A DNA stretch of 64,000 bases from the NCBI GenBank assembly GCA_965220775.1, contig OZ244845.1:3286001-3350000 (forward strand), written 5' to 3'. Shown in pieces: positions 26,102 to 35,012 of the stretch (position 1 is the first letter of the stretch; each line of letters starts with the position of its first letter). The stretch comes from G963664835 sp965220775. Its GTDB lineage: Bacteria; Chloroflexota; UBA6077; FW602-bin22; JBCLEL01. The position numbers and the translations under genes were made by a program. The notes under the pieces were generated by a model, which saw nothing but the letters and a program-made list of their open reading frames with translations, was not told the origin of the DNA and searched no databases.

Positions 26102-27106
26102 TCAGCGAGTCGAAGTCTGGTCTGGCCCGGCTGTAGCCGGACTCCCTGACTCCCGACTAGGTTGATATCCGCCTCTCAGCTCCAGAACATCGAGGAGGCT
26201 TTCCAGATGCCGTACAGTCGGTGCGTCAGCTCGCAGAGCCGGCGGCCGGACCGTTGCCGTTTGGATAACGCCCATCATTCGCAGCATCTCCTTGCGAACG
26301 GAGAGCAAGAGCGCGGGATGCGACTCCAGCGTGACCAGCGGCAGATACCTATGCCATAGTCGCCACGCACCCTTGATATCGCCCGCGTTAAATGCTCGCC
26401 ATATATCGACGAGCAAGCCGGCAAGAACAAGCCCGGTCATTATCCCTGCCACACCTCGGCTCAGCTCCTGATCGAAAAACGCGCTGCCGGCCGTGAACAA
26501 TCCAATCTCCTCGCCGACTAGCTCCTTGACCTCGGTCAGCTTATAGGTGACCGGCTGGCCTTCGACCTTGGCATAACGAACGTTCTCTACCTCTCGAGCT
26601 ATGCGCGCGATCAGGGCAGCGGGCATGGTTACGCCGGTGCTCGCAGGTTCGTCCTGAAGGATGACCGGGACCTCAGTCGACTCTGCAACCGTCCTGAAAT
26701 GGCGAAGGATGCCGTCGGCATCGGGACGCATAACATAGGGAGGAAGGACGACAACCGCCGCGACGCCTAGTCGGGAATATTGTCGGCACTGCTGGACGAC
26801 AATATGAGTGCTGGGATGACCGGCTCCGGCCAGCACCGGCACGCGGCCGGCTACCTGCCCAATCGCAACCTCGACGACACGCCGGCGTTCGTCATCGGAG
26901 AGAAAGTAGCTCTCACTCGCCACCCCAAGGACGAATAATCCATCCACCTTGCAGTCCAGAAAATACTCGACGACGGATCGCAGACTCGCCTCATCGAGCT
27001 CGCCATCCTCCGAGAATGGAGTCGGCACGATGCTAAACACACCTGAAAGCGGTCTGATTACTGCCCCCTGTGTCGCGCACGTTGTCTGACTTCGACTTGT
27101 TACCAA
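26102..27106 (-). CDS. Dihydrodipicolinate synthase (DapA)-family aldolase/lyase
   Basis: About 310-334 residues. The class I aldolase barrel is recognisable: SGVFSIVPTPF, VDGLFVLGVASES, AGAGHPST, Schiff-base Lys in VRYAKVEGQP, and GIMTGLVLAG near the end. The position that is Tyr in true DapA (YNxPxxTG) reads LQDEPASTG, so lysine biosynthesis is unlikely and the substrate is unknown. Start is uncertain: TTG at 27106, GTG at 27040, or ATC at 27058 with GGGGG five bases upstream. Sequence beyond 27110 is repeat-like and not coding. Convergent with the CoxG-like gene. Confidence 0.8.
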   Translation of the reverse strand: MVTSRSQTTCATQGAVIRPLSGVFSIVPTPFSEDGELDEASLRSVVEYFLDCKVDGLFVLGVASESYFLSDDERRRVVEVAIGQVAGRVPVLAGAGHPSTHIVVQQCRQYSRLGVAAVVVLPPYVMRPDADGILRHFRTVAESTEVPVILQDEPASTGVTMPAALIARIAREVENVRYAKVEGQPVTYKLTEVKELVGEEIGLFTAGSAFFDQELSRGVAGIMTGLVLAGLLVDIWRAFNAGDIKGAWRLWHRYLPLVTLESHPALLLSVRKEMLRMMGVIQTATVRPPALRADAPTVRHLESLLDVLELRGGYQPSRESGSPATAGPDQTSTR

Positions 27107-27250
27107 GTTTGATCGCAGCCCAAATCGGATGACTACAATATACCTGTCCCTTTCGACCCCCGACAACCCATTCGGTGCTCCAGCTGGGGAATGACGAGAT
27201 TCGGGATTACCGTGTTCGGCGGGATGACGCCCCCACCCAGGGCGGTTCGC

Positions 27251-28925
27251 GGAGCGTGTTTCAGATATTGGATTGTGGTGGACGGAAGGCAAGTCCACCA
27301 TGTGAAGGTGGCTGAAGATCGGTCCTGAGCAGTGCCAAAATCTCTAGGGCTGAACCAATGATGCGCGTCAGCACTGACCTATAGGTTGAAAATTCGCTGT
27401 TTACACAATCCCCAGCCCCTTGAGGCCTTGTCCGAGAGCGCCATGCGCGCCAGAGGGTACGCAGGTTGAAGGCGGTCGCCAACATGGTCCATTCTGCCGC
27501 CACCTTGGCCCTACCGCGGAGCAGGAATCTTCGCCCCGCCTGCTGCTCTTTGATGATGCCGAACACCGGTTCCACCAGGTGTTGTCTCCGCTTATATTTC
27601 TTCTTGGCTTCCTCAGTGGACATCCAGACCCGATGACTACGCAGTACTACCTCGTGTGGCCCTATCTCGAGTGCGCGGCCATGGCGTCGATCTTTGGTAC
27701 ACACCCCGAAGGCCGGACATCGACGGCACAAGGCCGCTGAGCCACGATACAGGCGCATCGGTACACCACGAGTTGTCTTCATTGTGCTGAAGCGAAGTCT
27801 CTGTCCTTGAGGACAGATATAGCTGTCGCTATCCTCGTCGTAGCTGAATCGATCCTTGTGATAGGGGTGCTTCAGCGCCTTGTGCTGCGCCTCCGGCATC
27901 ACCACCTGCTGATCTCTATTGTCACATTCCTCCAAGTTGCTCCCCGAATGATAACCAGCATCGGCCAACGTCGTTTCTGCTTTCGTATCCGTCGTATCCT
28001 CGGCCTGTTCCAGCATCGGGATCAGTCGAGCGTAGTCATTCGTCTCTTCCACCACCTCAACCGCTGTGACCAACATGCTCTTGTTGTTCCCCTCTAACTC
28101 CACCGGGGAGACCACTGCTTGAGCGTTGTAGGCCGGCATGATCCCCTGACGTGTCTTCATGAAATGAGCCTCTGCATCCGTCAGGTTGATGCGCTTGGTA
28201 TCCTGTTGATCCGCTAACTCCTCCATCGCCTCACGCACCCGCTCTCTCAGGCCATTCTTCTCCGCCAATTTCTTTGGTAGGCGTACCGGTTCAGCATCTT
28301 CCCCACCTTCATTCTGAGCTTCCAATTCCCTTATTGTCTCTTCCAACCGCTTCAACAGCCGACCCAGTCCCTCCGCATCGTAAGTCCTATCTCTCGCCGC
28401 GTTCGCCCCCACCTTCGTGCCATCCACCGCCTGCACCGCCAGGCTCACCAGCTTCATCCTCACCGCCATCCGCACCGTCCGCTCGAATAGCTTTCTCATT
28501 TCCTGCCGATGTGCCTTGTAGAACCTCCACAACGTCACGTGATCCGGGCGCTGACATCCCGTCAACCACAGATAAGGTATCTGTTCGCCACACGCCATCT
28601 CCAGCTTTCGACTAGACCTCACTCCCGTCATGAACCCATACAACCACACGCTCAACAGACCTCGCGGGTGGTATGCTGGCGCTCCCAGTCGCCCTCCTTC
28701 TATCTCCACCCCTAGCTCCGCCCACTTCTCCTCCTCTAACGCATCTACGAACTCTCCCACGAATCGAGCCGGATGGTCCGCCGGCAGCAACTCCTCAAGA
28801 CTCGGCGGCAATATCCACATCTGCTCTCGGCTCATCGGTCTATGTGGCATCTACCTATCCTCCAATCACCTGTCCTCCCTCAATTTTACTAATTTCTCTC
28901 ATCCCTGACTTATGAAACACGCTCC
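27251..28925 (-). mobile_element. IS1182-type insertion sequence with perfect 13-bp inverted repeats
   Basis: GGAGCGTGTTTCA at 27251-27263 and its exact reverse complement TGAAACACGCTCC at 28913-28925 bound a 1675-base element with one intact transposase on the minus strand. The transposase stop codon lies inside the left repeat. I see no clear target duplication in the immediate flanks. It sits between the DapA-like gene and a copy of repeat module A. Confidence 0.9.
27261..28850 (-). CDS. IS1182-family DDE transposase
   Basis: 529 residues. The N-terminal DUF772-type region (EELLPADHPARFVGEFVDAL, then YHPRGLLSVWLYG) is diagnostic. The DDE set is AVDGTKVGANA, LADAGYHSG and HLVEPVFGIIKEQ. 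A cysteine-bearing zinc-like segment (YICPQGQRL, then ALCRRCPAFGVC) sits before the final catalytic Glu, as usual for the family. Full length, no frameshift. Confidence 0.95.
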   Translation of the reverse strand: MPHRPMSREQMWILPPSLEELLPADHPARFVGEFVDALEEEKWAELGVEIEGGRLGAPAYHPRGLLSVWLYGFMTGVRSSRKLEMACGEQIPYLWLTGCQRPDHVTLWRFYKAHRQEMRKLFERTVRMAVRMKLVSLAVQAVDGTKVGANAARDRTYDAEGLGRLLKRLEETIRELEAQNEGGEDAEPVRLPKKLAEKNGLRERVREAMEELADQQDTKRINLTDAEAHFMKTRQGIMPAYNAQAVVSPVELEGNNKSMLVTAVEVVEETNDYARLIPMLEQAEDTTDTKAETTLADAGYHSGSNLEECDNRDQQVVMPEAQHKALKHPYHKDRFSYDEDSDSYICPQGQRLRFSTMKTTRGVPMRLYRGSAALCRRCPAFGVCTKDRRHGRALEIGPHEVVLRSHRVWMSTEEAKKKYKRRQHLVEPVFGIIKEQQAGRRFLLRGRAKVAAEWTMLATAFNLRTLWRAWRSRTRPQGAGDCVNSEFSTYRSVLTRIIGSALEILALLRTDLQPPSHGGLAFRPPQSNI

Positions 28926-28969
28926 CCGAGCCGTCCCTACAGGGGATTCCGACGTGCGTAATGGGAACC

Positions 28970-29052
28970 GCCCATCCCGGATCCGAGTCCAGGACACGCT
29001 TTCGTAACAATGGCGCTACAAGACCGGCCCCCCTAAGTCTGGACGGTTGCGG
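28970..29052. repeat. Repeat modules A and F
   Basis: CCCGGATCCGAGTCCAGGAC with ACGCTTTCGTA is a diverged module A. The following segment, ACCGGCCCCCCTAAGTCTGG then ACGGTTGC, matches ACCGGTCCCTCTAAGTCTGA then ACAGTTAC at 39.6 kb, defining a further module (F). A TATACT at 29074-29079 after it may be the liv operon -10, but no well-spaced -35 is seen. Confidence 0.7.
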
Positions 29053-29151
29053 CCCGAGTTTGGCGAGGTACTTTATACTCTATGTCCATAACGTACTCCG
29101 GCGACGGGATCGTGATGCCCGTTGCTGAGCAAACGCCTCTTCCGAGTGTCA

Positions 29152-29967
29152 ATGCATCACACTGATACATCGCCAATCGCGACAGATGCAGCACCCATTC
29201 TTCAGGTGCGCGACGTGGTCAAGGACTTCGGTGGAGTCCGGGCAGTGGACCACTGTACACTAACGGTCATGTCCGGCACCATCACCGGGTTGATTGGCCC
29301 CAACGGCGCCGGCAAGACGACTCTGTTCAACCTCGTATCCGGCGCGCTGACGCCGTCGGCGGGACGGATCTTGTTCGATGGTCGGGCCATCGACGGAATG
29401 AAGATGCACCAGACCTTCAGCCTCGGACTTATGCGCACCTTCCAGATTCCGAGGGAAATGAAGCGCATGACAGTGCTGGAGAACCTGATGCTGGTTCCGG
29501 CGCACCAAACGGGTGAGCGCATATGGGCGTCCTGGCTGCTGCCCTGGAGAGTGGCCGGCGAGGAACGCCTCATCGAGGCCCAAGCAATGGAGGTGCTGGA
29601 ATTTGTCAGCCTCTCCCACCTGGCGAACGAATACGCGGGCAACCTGTCCACCGGCCAGAAGAAGCTGCTGGAACTGGCTCGAACCCTCATGGCGGGGCCG
29701 AAGATGGTCCTCCTAGACGAACCAGGCGCCGGCGTCAACCGGACGCTTCTCGGGAAGCTGGCCGACAACATCCGGCGGGCGAGCGTCGAGCGCGGCGTGA
29801 CGTTCCTACTGATCGAGCACGACATGGACCTGGTCATGCGTCTCTGCAATCCGGTCATCGTCATGGCCAACGGCAAGGTCATCGCTGAAGGACCGCCACA
29901 AGATATACGACGAGACCCCCAAGTCCTGGAATCCTATCTTGGAGGCAGAGCCGGTGGCGCTGCTTGA
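29152..29967 (+). CDS. livG: Branched-chain amino-acid-type ABC transporter, ATPase LivG
   Basis: About 271 residues from ATG 29152; an in-frame TTG 30 bases upstream is less likely. Walker A GPNGAGKTT, signature LSTGQKK, Walker B MVLLDEPGAG and switch His in LIEHDMD are all present, and the C-terminal extension ESYLGG is typical of LivG. First gene of livG-livF-livH-livM. It overlaps livF by 14 bases. The matching binding protein may be the livK on the opposite strand across the repeat cluster. Confidence 0.93.
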   Translation: MHHTDTSPIATDAAPILQVRDVVKDFGGVRAVDHCTLTVMSGTITGLIGPNGAGKTTLFNLVSGALTPSAGRILFDGRAIDGMKMHQTFSLGLMRTFQIPREMKRMTVLENLMLVPAHQTGERIWASWLLPWRVAGEERLIEAQAMEVLEFVSLSHLANEYAGNLSTGQKKLLELARTLMAGPKMVLLDEPGAGVNRTLLGKLADNIRRASVERGVTFLLIEHDMDLVMRLCNPVIVMANGKVIAEGPPQDIRRDPQVLESYLGGRAGGAA

Positions 29968-30658
29968 GGCCACGGGCATCGTGGCCGGATATGGAGATAC
30001 AGAGATACTTCACGGCGTATCCATATCCGTGAAGGCAGGAGAGATCGTAACGATCATCGGGCCGAACGGCTGCGGGAAGTCCACATTCATGAAGGCCGTC
30101 GTGGGTATAGTGCGGGTCAAGGCCGGCAGTGTGGTATTTCGAGACCAGGATATATCCTCCCGGGCACCGGGGCAGATCGTTCGAGCCGGCCTGTGCTACG
30201 TCCCACAGACCGCAAACGTCTTCCCCTCCCTGACCATCCGGGAGAATCTCGACATGGGAGCCTTCACACGCAAGGACGATTACCGGGGACGCATCAAAGA
30301 CATGTTCGAGATGTTTCCGGACTTGGCGGCGCGTCCAAACCAGAAGGCGGGCAACCTCTCGGGAGGCCAGCGGCAAACGCTGGCGATAGCCCGCGCCCTG
30401 ATGCTCGATCCAGTGCTGCTCCTGCTCGACGAACCCTCGGCCGGTCTGTCTCCGACAATGAGAAGCTCGGTGTTTGATCACATCCGGGAAATCAACGCGA
30501 CCGGCGTTACTGTCCTGCTTGTGGAACAGAACGCCCGCGAGGCACTGCGCATGTCGAACAGGGGATACGTGCTCTCCTCCGGGGAGAATCGGCTGGAGGA
30601 CGCCGGCTCGGCCCTGCTCGACAACCCTGAAGTGGCCCGCCTATACCTGGGAGGGTAG
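29954..30658 (+). CDS. livF: Branched-chain amino-acid-type ABC transporter, ATPase LivF
   Basis: About 234 residues. The GTG at 29954, with GGAGG eight bases upstream, is preferred to the TTG at 29939. Walker A GPNGCGKST, Q-loop YVPQTANVFPSLTI, signature LSGGQRQ, Walker B LLLLDEPSAGLSP and H-loop VEQNAREAL are complete. LivF pairs with LivG as the nucleotide-binding dimer. Confidence 0.94.
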   Translation: MALLEATGIVAGYGDTEILHGVSISVKAGEIVTIIGPNGCGKSTFMKAVVGIVRVKAGSVVFRDQDISSRAPGQIVRAGLCYVPQTANVFPSLTIRENLDMGAFTRKDDYRGRIKDMFEMFPDLAARPNQKAGNLSGGQRQTLAIARALMLDPVLLLLDEPSAGLSPTMRSSVFDHIREINATGVTVLLVEQNAREALRMSNRGYVLSSGENRLEDAGSALLDNPEVARLYLGG

Positions 30659-30766
30659 GCGCATCCTGTACATTGGAAGCCGGACAACCGTATTTTCCGC
30701 GACGTACTTCGATTGCCACGCGGCAGAATCGAGGCTGCGCCTCGACCCCACGATCAGGAGGGTCCA

Positions 30767-31789
30767 ATGGCCGCCCTGCAAGGCATAGCGAGACGAATCG
30801 ACCTGGCGTGGACGCCGGGGCACACCATTGCCGCCATAGTAGCAGTTGCCTTAGCGATCGGATTCCTCCCGTTTGTGAAGATGGGACTGGTGGTTAACGG
30901 CGTCTTCCTCGGGGCGATAATTGCGTTGGGGGCCATCGGTCTGACGCTGATTTACGGCATCCTGAACTTCCCGAACGTCGCACACGGCGACTACATGGCG
31001 ATGGGGGCCTACCTCGCATTCTTTCTAGTCCAATCCGTGCTGCCGGTCGTGGGAATCGAGGGCCAGGGACTAGGGCCATTCACCTTCGGATACCCGCTAC
31101 TGATTGCGCTGCCCCTGGCGGCGACAGCCGTCGCCCTAGGCGCGATAGCTTTGGACGTGCTGGTATACCGGAGGCTCAGAGACCGGCAGGTGAACACTGC
31201 CGTGATCGGCATGACCTCCCTGGGAATAGCCATAGCCATACGCGGGCTGGTCCAGATGATTTGGACCGGAGACACGCTTCAGTATCCCCGCGAGTCGCGC
31301 CAAGTCTTCCACCTTCCGATGGACGTACGGGTTCCGCCCGATAGCATTTTCATCGTGATCGTCATGGTCACTCTCGTCGTTGGGATCTACATGCTGCTAA
31401 CCCGCACCAAGATGGGTAAAGCCATGAGAGCGACCGCGGACAATCCTGAACTGGCTCTCGTCACGGGCATCGACACCCAGCGGGTCATATGGTGGACTTG
31501 GGCGATTAGCGGTGCGCTTGCAGCAACAGCGGGGATCCTGCTCGCGGTGTCGCAGGCGCAACTCCTACCAATCATGGGGTGGAAGTTCTTGATTCCCCTA
31601 TTCGCCGCGGTGATTCTCGGAGGCATTGGCAACCCCTACGGAGTACTGGTGGGGGCCTTGATCATCGGCGTGACTTCGGAGGTATCGACCCAGTGGATCA
31701 ATCCCAGCTATAAGCCGGCCGTAGCCTTCTTCATTATGATCGTGGTGCTGCTCGCAAGGCCGCGGGGCATACTAGGAGGCGCCAAATGA
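30767..31789 (+). CDS. livH: Branched-chain amino-acid-type ABC transporter permease LivH
   Basis: About 340 residues with some eight hydrophobic segments. The ATG at 30767 has AGGAGG seven bases upstream, so the upstream in-frame extension is rejected. The conserved permease segment GLTLIYGILNFPNVAHGDYM and the cytoplasmic EAA-like loop TKMGKAMRATADNPELALVTGID are present. An expanded loop (ESVLP region, about 85-110) is not unusual. Confidence 0.93.
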   Translation: MAALQGIARRIDLAWTPGHTIAAIVAVALAIGFLPFVKMGLVVNGVFLGAIIALGAIGLTLIYGILNFPNVAHGDYMAMGAYLAFFLVQSVLPVVGIEGQGLGPFTFGYPLLIALPLAATAVALGAIALDVLVYRRLRDRQVNTAVIGMTSLGIAIAIRGLVQMIWTGDTLQYPRESRQVFHLPMDVRVPPDSIFIVIVMVTLVVGIYMLLTRTKMGKAMRATADNPELALVTGIDTQRVIWWTWAISGALAATAGILLAVSQAQLLPIMGWKFLIPLFAAVILGGIGNPYGVLVGALIIGVTSEVSTQWINPSYKPAVAFFIMIVVLLARPRGILGGAK

Positions 31790-31802
31790 GGGAGACTAGG
31801 AC

Positions 31803-32789
31803 GTGGACCTAGGCAATGTCGCCAGCTACTTGGCCGGCTTCGTCGTCATGGCGGGCATTTACTCGGTGTTCGCCCTTGGTTTAAACGTCCAATGGGGACA
31901 TACCGGCCTGTTCAACATTGGTATCGCCGGGTTCTTCGCTCTAGGCGCGTACACCTCGGCGATTCTGACCACCCAGCCTCCGGACCCAGAGCTGTTCGAG
32001 GAGTTCGTGTTCGGCGGCAACTTGGCAGAGGTTGGGTTCCTGAACCTGGGAATCGATCTATGGTTCGTTCTGGGTTTGGCAGCGGCGGGAGCGGTAAGTG
32101 GGGCTATCGCGCTCCTGATAGGCTACGTGACCCTCCGCCTGCGCGACGACTATCTGGCGATAGCGACGCTGGGAATCGCAGAGAGCGTCCGGCTGTTCTT
32201 CCTCAACGAAAAGTGGGTGGCCAACGGCTCCAAGGGGCTGTACAGAATCCCAAAGTTCCTCGGAGAGTGGATATCGCCGGACCGATACGACTACCTGTAC
32301 ATGGTGGTAGTGCTAGTGGTGCTGGGGGTGCTATTCCTGGCAGTTCAGCAGGCGATCAGATCACCCTGGGGCCGGGTGCTGAGGGCGATACGCGAAGACG
32401 AGACCGCGGCGGAAGCCAGCGGTAAGAACGTCTTCAATTTCAAGCTCCAGTCATTCATCTTGGGAGCCGTCATCATGGGGATTGGCGGCGCGCTGTTCGC
32501 CCACCACGTGCGCTTCCTGTCGCCTCTAACCTTCGATCCACTGCTGGCGACGTTCGTCATATGGGCGATGCTGATGGTGGGAGGCGCCGGCAGCAACCTG
32601 GGCGCGATCCTCGGAGCGTTCGTCGTCTGGGGCATATGGTCGGGGACGCAGTTCCTGCCGGGCGTGTTGTCAAATCCAGACTTTCGGCTCTTCATGATCG
32701 GCGCGCTCATCGTAGCGGTCATGCTCCTGCGGCCGGGTGGCATACTGGGCGAGCAGCGACGAAGAGCGCGGACAACTGGGCAACCGTAG
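31803..32789 (+). CDS. livM: Branched-chain amino-acid-type ABC transporter permease LivM
   Basis: 328 residues from a GTG 13 bases after livH. LivM hallmarks are ALGLNVQWGHTGLFNIG, LRLRDDYLAIATLGIAE and the coupling loop SPWGRVLRAIREDETAAEASG. Around ten hydrophobic segments. Ends in repeat DNA that separates the operon from the convergent livK gene. Confidence 0.93.
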   Translation: MDLGNVASYLAGFVVMAGIYSVFALGLNVQWGHTGLFNIGIAGFFALGAYTSAILTTQPPDPELFEEFVFGGNLAEVGFLNLGIDLWFVLGLAAAGAVSGAIALLIGYVTLRLRDDYLAIATLGIAESVRLFFLNEKWVANGSKGLYRIPKFLGEWISPDRYDYLYMVVVLVVLGVLFLAVQQAIRSPWGRVLRAIREDETAAEASGKNVFNFKLQSFILGAVIMGIGGALFAHHVRFLSPLTFDPLLATFVIWAMLMVGGAGSNLGAILGAFVVWGIWSGTQFLPGVLSNPDFRLFMIGALIVAVMLLRPGGILGEQRRRARTTGQP

Positions 32790-33516
32790 CAATCGCCCAC
32801 GCCGGCTGCTTCCGGCACACCAAGGTATGAAAAGCCGGAGTTGTGGTTTGGTACAGCGAATCGGCACGGTGGATTCTGCTGCGCCCCACCCCGACCCCTG
32901 CGGGGGACAAGCCCCCGCGCTACAGGATTCCGGCTGTCGCCGGAACTACAAGGCCTGGCCGTTGGAAGGGTTTGGGTCTCTTTGGTCCCACCCCTCCCCT
33001 CTGGATTCCGGCCTTCGCCGGAATGACGAATTGAGGGGCGGAATGACGAGTGCCGGGGGCGTTGGCATTCAGGCACTCTCGAGGCCACGTAACATCATTT
33101 TCGTACCAATCGCTCATACCGGACACCGCCGGCACACCAAAGTATGAAAAGCCGGAGTTGTGGCTTGGTACAGCGAATTGGCACGACGGATTCTGCCACG
33201 CCCCACCCCGACCCCTGCGGGGGACAAGCCCCCGCGCTACATTTTCTCATTCCGCCATCGACCATCGGTCTACAGTTCGGCGCGTTTCGCCGGCGGAGAG
33301 CCGGGATGGAGGGCGATTGGAGGGCGCTTTTTCGTACCAATGACGGGCCCACCGGTGGGATCCGGCACCGCGGGCATAACCGGAGCCGCCTATCCCAGAT
33401 CAGAGCCCGGGACATTCTTTCGCAGTGCTGTTGTACGGAGGCGTTGCAGGGGAAAGGCGCCGGTGGCAGGACGAGGGTAGACGCCGCGCTACCACCGGCC
33501 CATTTGCGTTGTGGGT
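32790..33516. repeat. Repeat cluster between livM and livK
   Basis: Contains two B modules (GGCACACCAAGGTATGAAAA near 32815 and GGCACACCAAAGTATGAAAA near 33132), two C modules (GCGGGGGACAAGCCCCCGC near 32899 and 33219), module D at about 33002-33026 with a diverged copy at 32934, module E-like GAGGCCACGTAA near 33081, and a diverged module A near 33393. Order and spacing differ from the 280-bp units, so the modules move or recombine independently. It may also act as a bidirectional terminator between the convergent operons. Confidence 0.85.
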
Positions 33517-34950
33517 TTAGGGCAGCTCGAACCTACCGGTGGACTTGATCTCGCCGCCCTCGACTTTCCAAATCTCGATCGGGGCAGCGACGTCGCCATT
33601 TGCGTCGAAGTCTACCGGGCCGGCGGCGCCCTCGTAGTTGATATCCTTGCCCTCTGCCAAGAGAGCTAACGCCTTAGCGATGCCGTCGAGGCCGGGCCCG
33701 ACGGCTTCGCCGGGAGGATTAGCCACGTCGCGGAGCGCGTCGCGGATGGCCACGGGGTCAGTGGTCGTTCCGGCCTTGGCCGCCGCCAACGCGATCAGTG
33801 CGACCGCATCGTATGTCTCGGCAATGAATGGGTGCTCGGGCGCCACGGCATAGGAGTCAGCATACGAGGTTTGGAACGCCTGGAGCTGGGGGCTGTCCGG
33901 GGCGCCCGGGGCGGTACCCAAGGTGCCTTCGAGCAGGTCCCAGCCAACAACTTCTACCATCTCGGCGGATTTCACGCCGTCGACGAACAGGAAGGTATCA
34001 GCATATCCACCCTCGAGCGATTCGCGGAGATATACCTCGGCCTGGCCAGGATAGCTTATGGTCACGAGAACATCCGGATTTCCCTCGGTGGCCTTCTCCA
34101 ACTCGGAGGTGTAGGTCGGCTGGACATCTTCGTGGGGGACCATGGCGGTTACAGTTCCGCCCAGCGACGTAAAGGTCTCCTTGAATTGATCGGCGAGTCC
34201 CTCACCGTAAGCGTTGTTGATGTAGAGGACACCAGCGCTCCCGTATCCCTCCTCATTGGCCAAGCGGCCAAGGACGACTCCCTGGGCTGCGTCGGATACG
34301 ACTGTTCGGAACAGGAAATCGTCATCTTCGAGCACTGTAATTGCTGGAGAAGTGGAGGATGGGGATATCAGGACGCGCCGCTTCGGCACCGTGACCGACT
34401 GCGCCACGGCGATGGTAACTCCGCTGGCCAGCGCGCCAACGACTGCCACTGCGTTCTCGACATCAACGAGCGCGCGGGCGGAGTCGACGCCCTGGACCGG
34501 GTTAACCGCGGTATCGCGGCTTACTATGATCACCGAGCCGCCGCCTATGCCACCAGCGCGGTTGACGTGGTCGGCAGCCAGCGCCGCACCGTTGCGGTGG
34601 GAGGCTCCGAAGTATGAAAGCGAGCCGGTGAAGGCGTTGAGTTGTCCAACTATCAGTGGCGGCAACGCCTCTTTCTCTACAACGACCGGCCTATCAACCT
34701 CCACGGTGACGACCTTTTCTACCTCGACCACCCGGTCGACCTCGACTGCCTTCTCGACCTCGACGGTGATCACCTTCTCAATTTGCTTCTCGATGATCTG
34801 AGTTACGACCCTTTCGACCAGCACGTCTTTTTCGACTACCTGCACTTTCTCAACCTCGACGATTTGCGGTTGGCATGCAGCTAGAATCGGCAGAGCGGCG
34901 ATAGCACCCAAGCCGGCCATTATCGAACGTCGCGTGAACCTTCGGCTCAT
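33517..34950 (-). CDS. livK: LivK-type substrate-binding lipoprotein with Val/Glu/Lys-rich linker
   Basis: 477 residues from the ATG at 34950 (AGGGAGG upstream). The N-terminus RRFTRRSIM has twin arginines, then a hydrophobic stretch and lipobox LAAC with Cys26. Residues about 30-95 are a repetitive VEVEK/VVEK/VEVDR tether, a hallmark of Chloroflexota envelope lipoproteins. The type I periplasmic-binding fold follows (PLIVGQLNAFTGSLSYFG, then GVDSARALVD, then SPSSTSPAIT). The ligand is probably an amino acid or similar. It follows proX by 62 bases and is convergent with livGFHM. Confidence 0.93.
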   Translation of the reverse strand: MSRRFTRRSIMAGLGAIAALPILAACQPQIVEVEKVQVVEKDVLVERVVTQIIEKQIEKVITVEVEKAVEVDRVVEVEKVVTVEVDRPVVVEKEALPPLIVGQLNAFTGSLSYFGASHRNGAALAADHVNRAGGIGGGSVIIVSRDTAVNPVQGVDSARALVDVENAVAVVGALASGVTIAVAQSVTVPKRRVLISPSSTSPAITVLEDDDFLFRTVVSDAAQGVVLGRLANEEGYGSAGVLYINNAYGEGLADQFKETFTSLGGTVTAMVPHEDVQPTYTSELEKATEGNPDVLVTISYPGQAEVYLRESLEGGYADTFLFVDGVKSAEMVEVVGWDLLEGTLGTAPGAPDSPQLQAFQTSYADSYAVAPEHPFIAETYDAVALIALAAAKAGTTTDPVAIRDALRDVANPPGEAVGPGLDGIAKALALLAEGKDINYEGAAGPVDFDANGDVAAPIEIWKVEGGEIKSTGRFELP

Positions 34951-35012
34951 CTTCGCAACCTCCCTTAGGTCGGAATAATCAGTTGCAGTCGGTCGTGAGA
35001 CAGCCCTTGCGG

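Noticed and set aside
27110..27301. N-terminal extension of the DapA-like gene up to an ATG at 27301
   Set aside because: The added residues derive from repeat-like DNA and the IS1182 end (27251-27263) and do not match the aldolase family.
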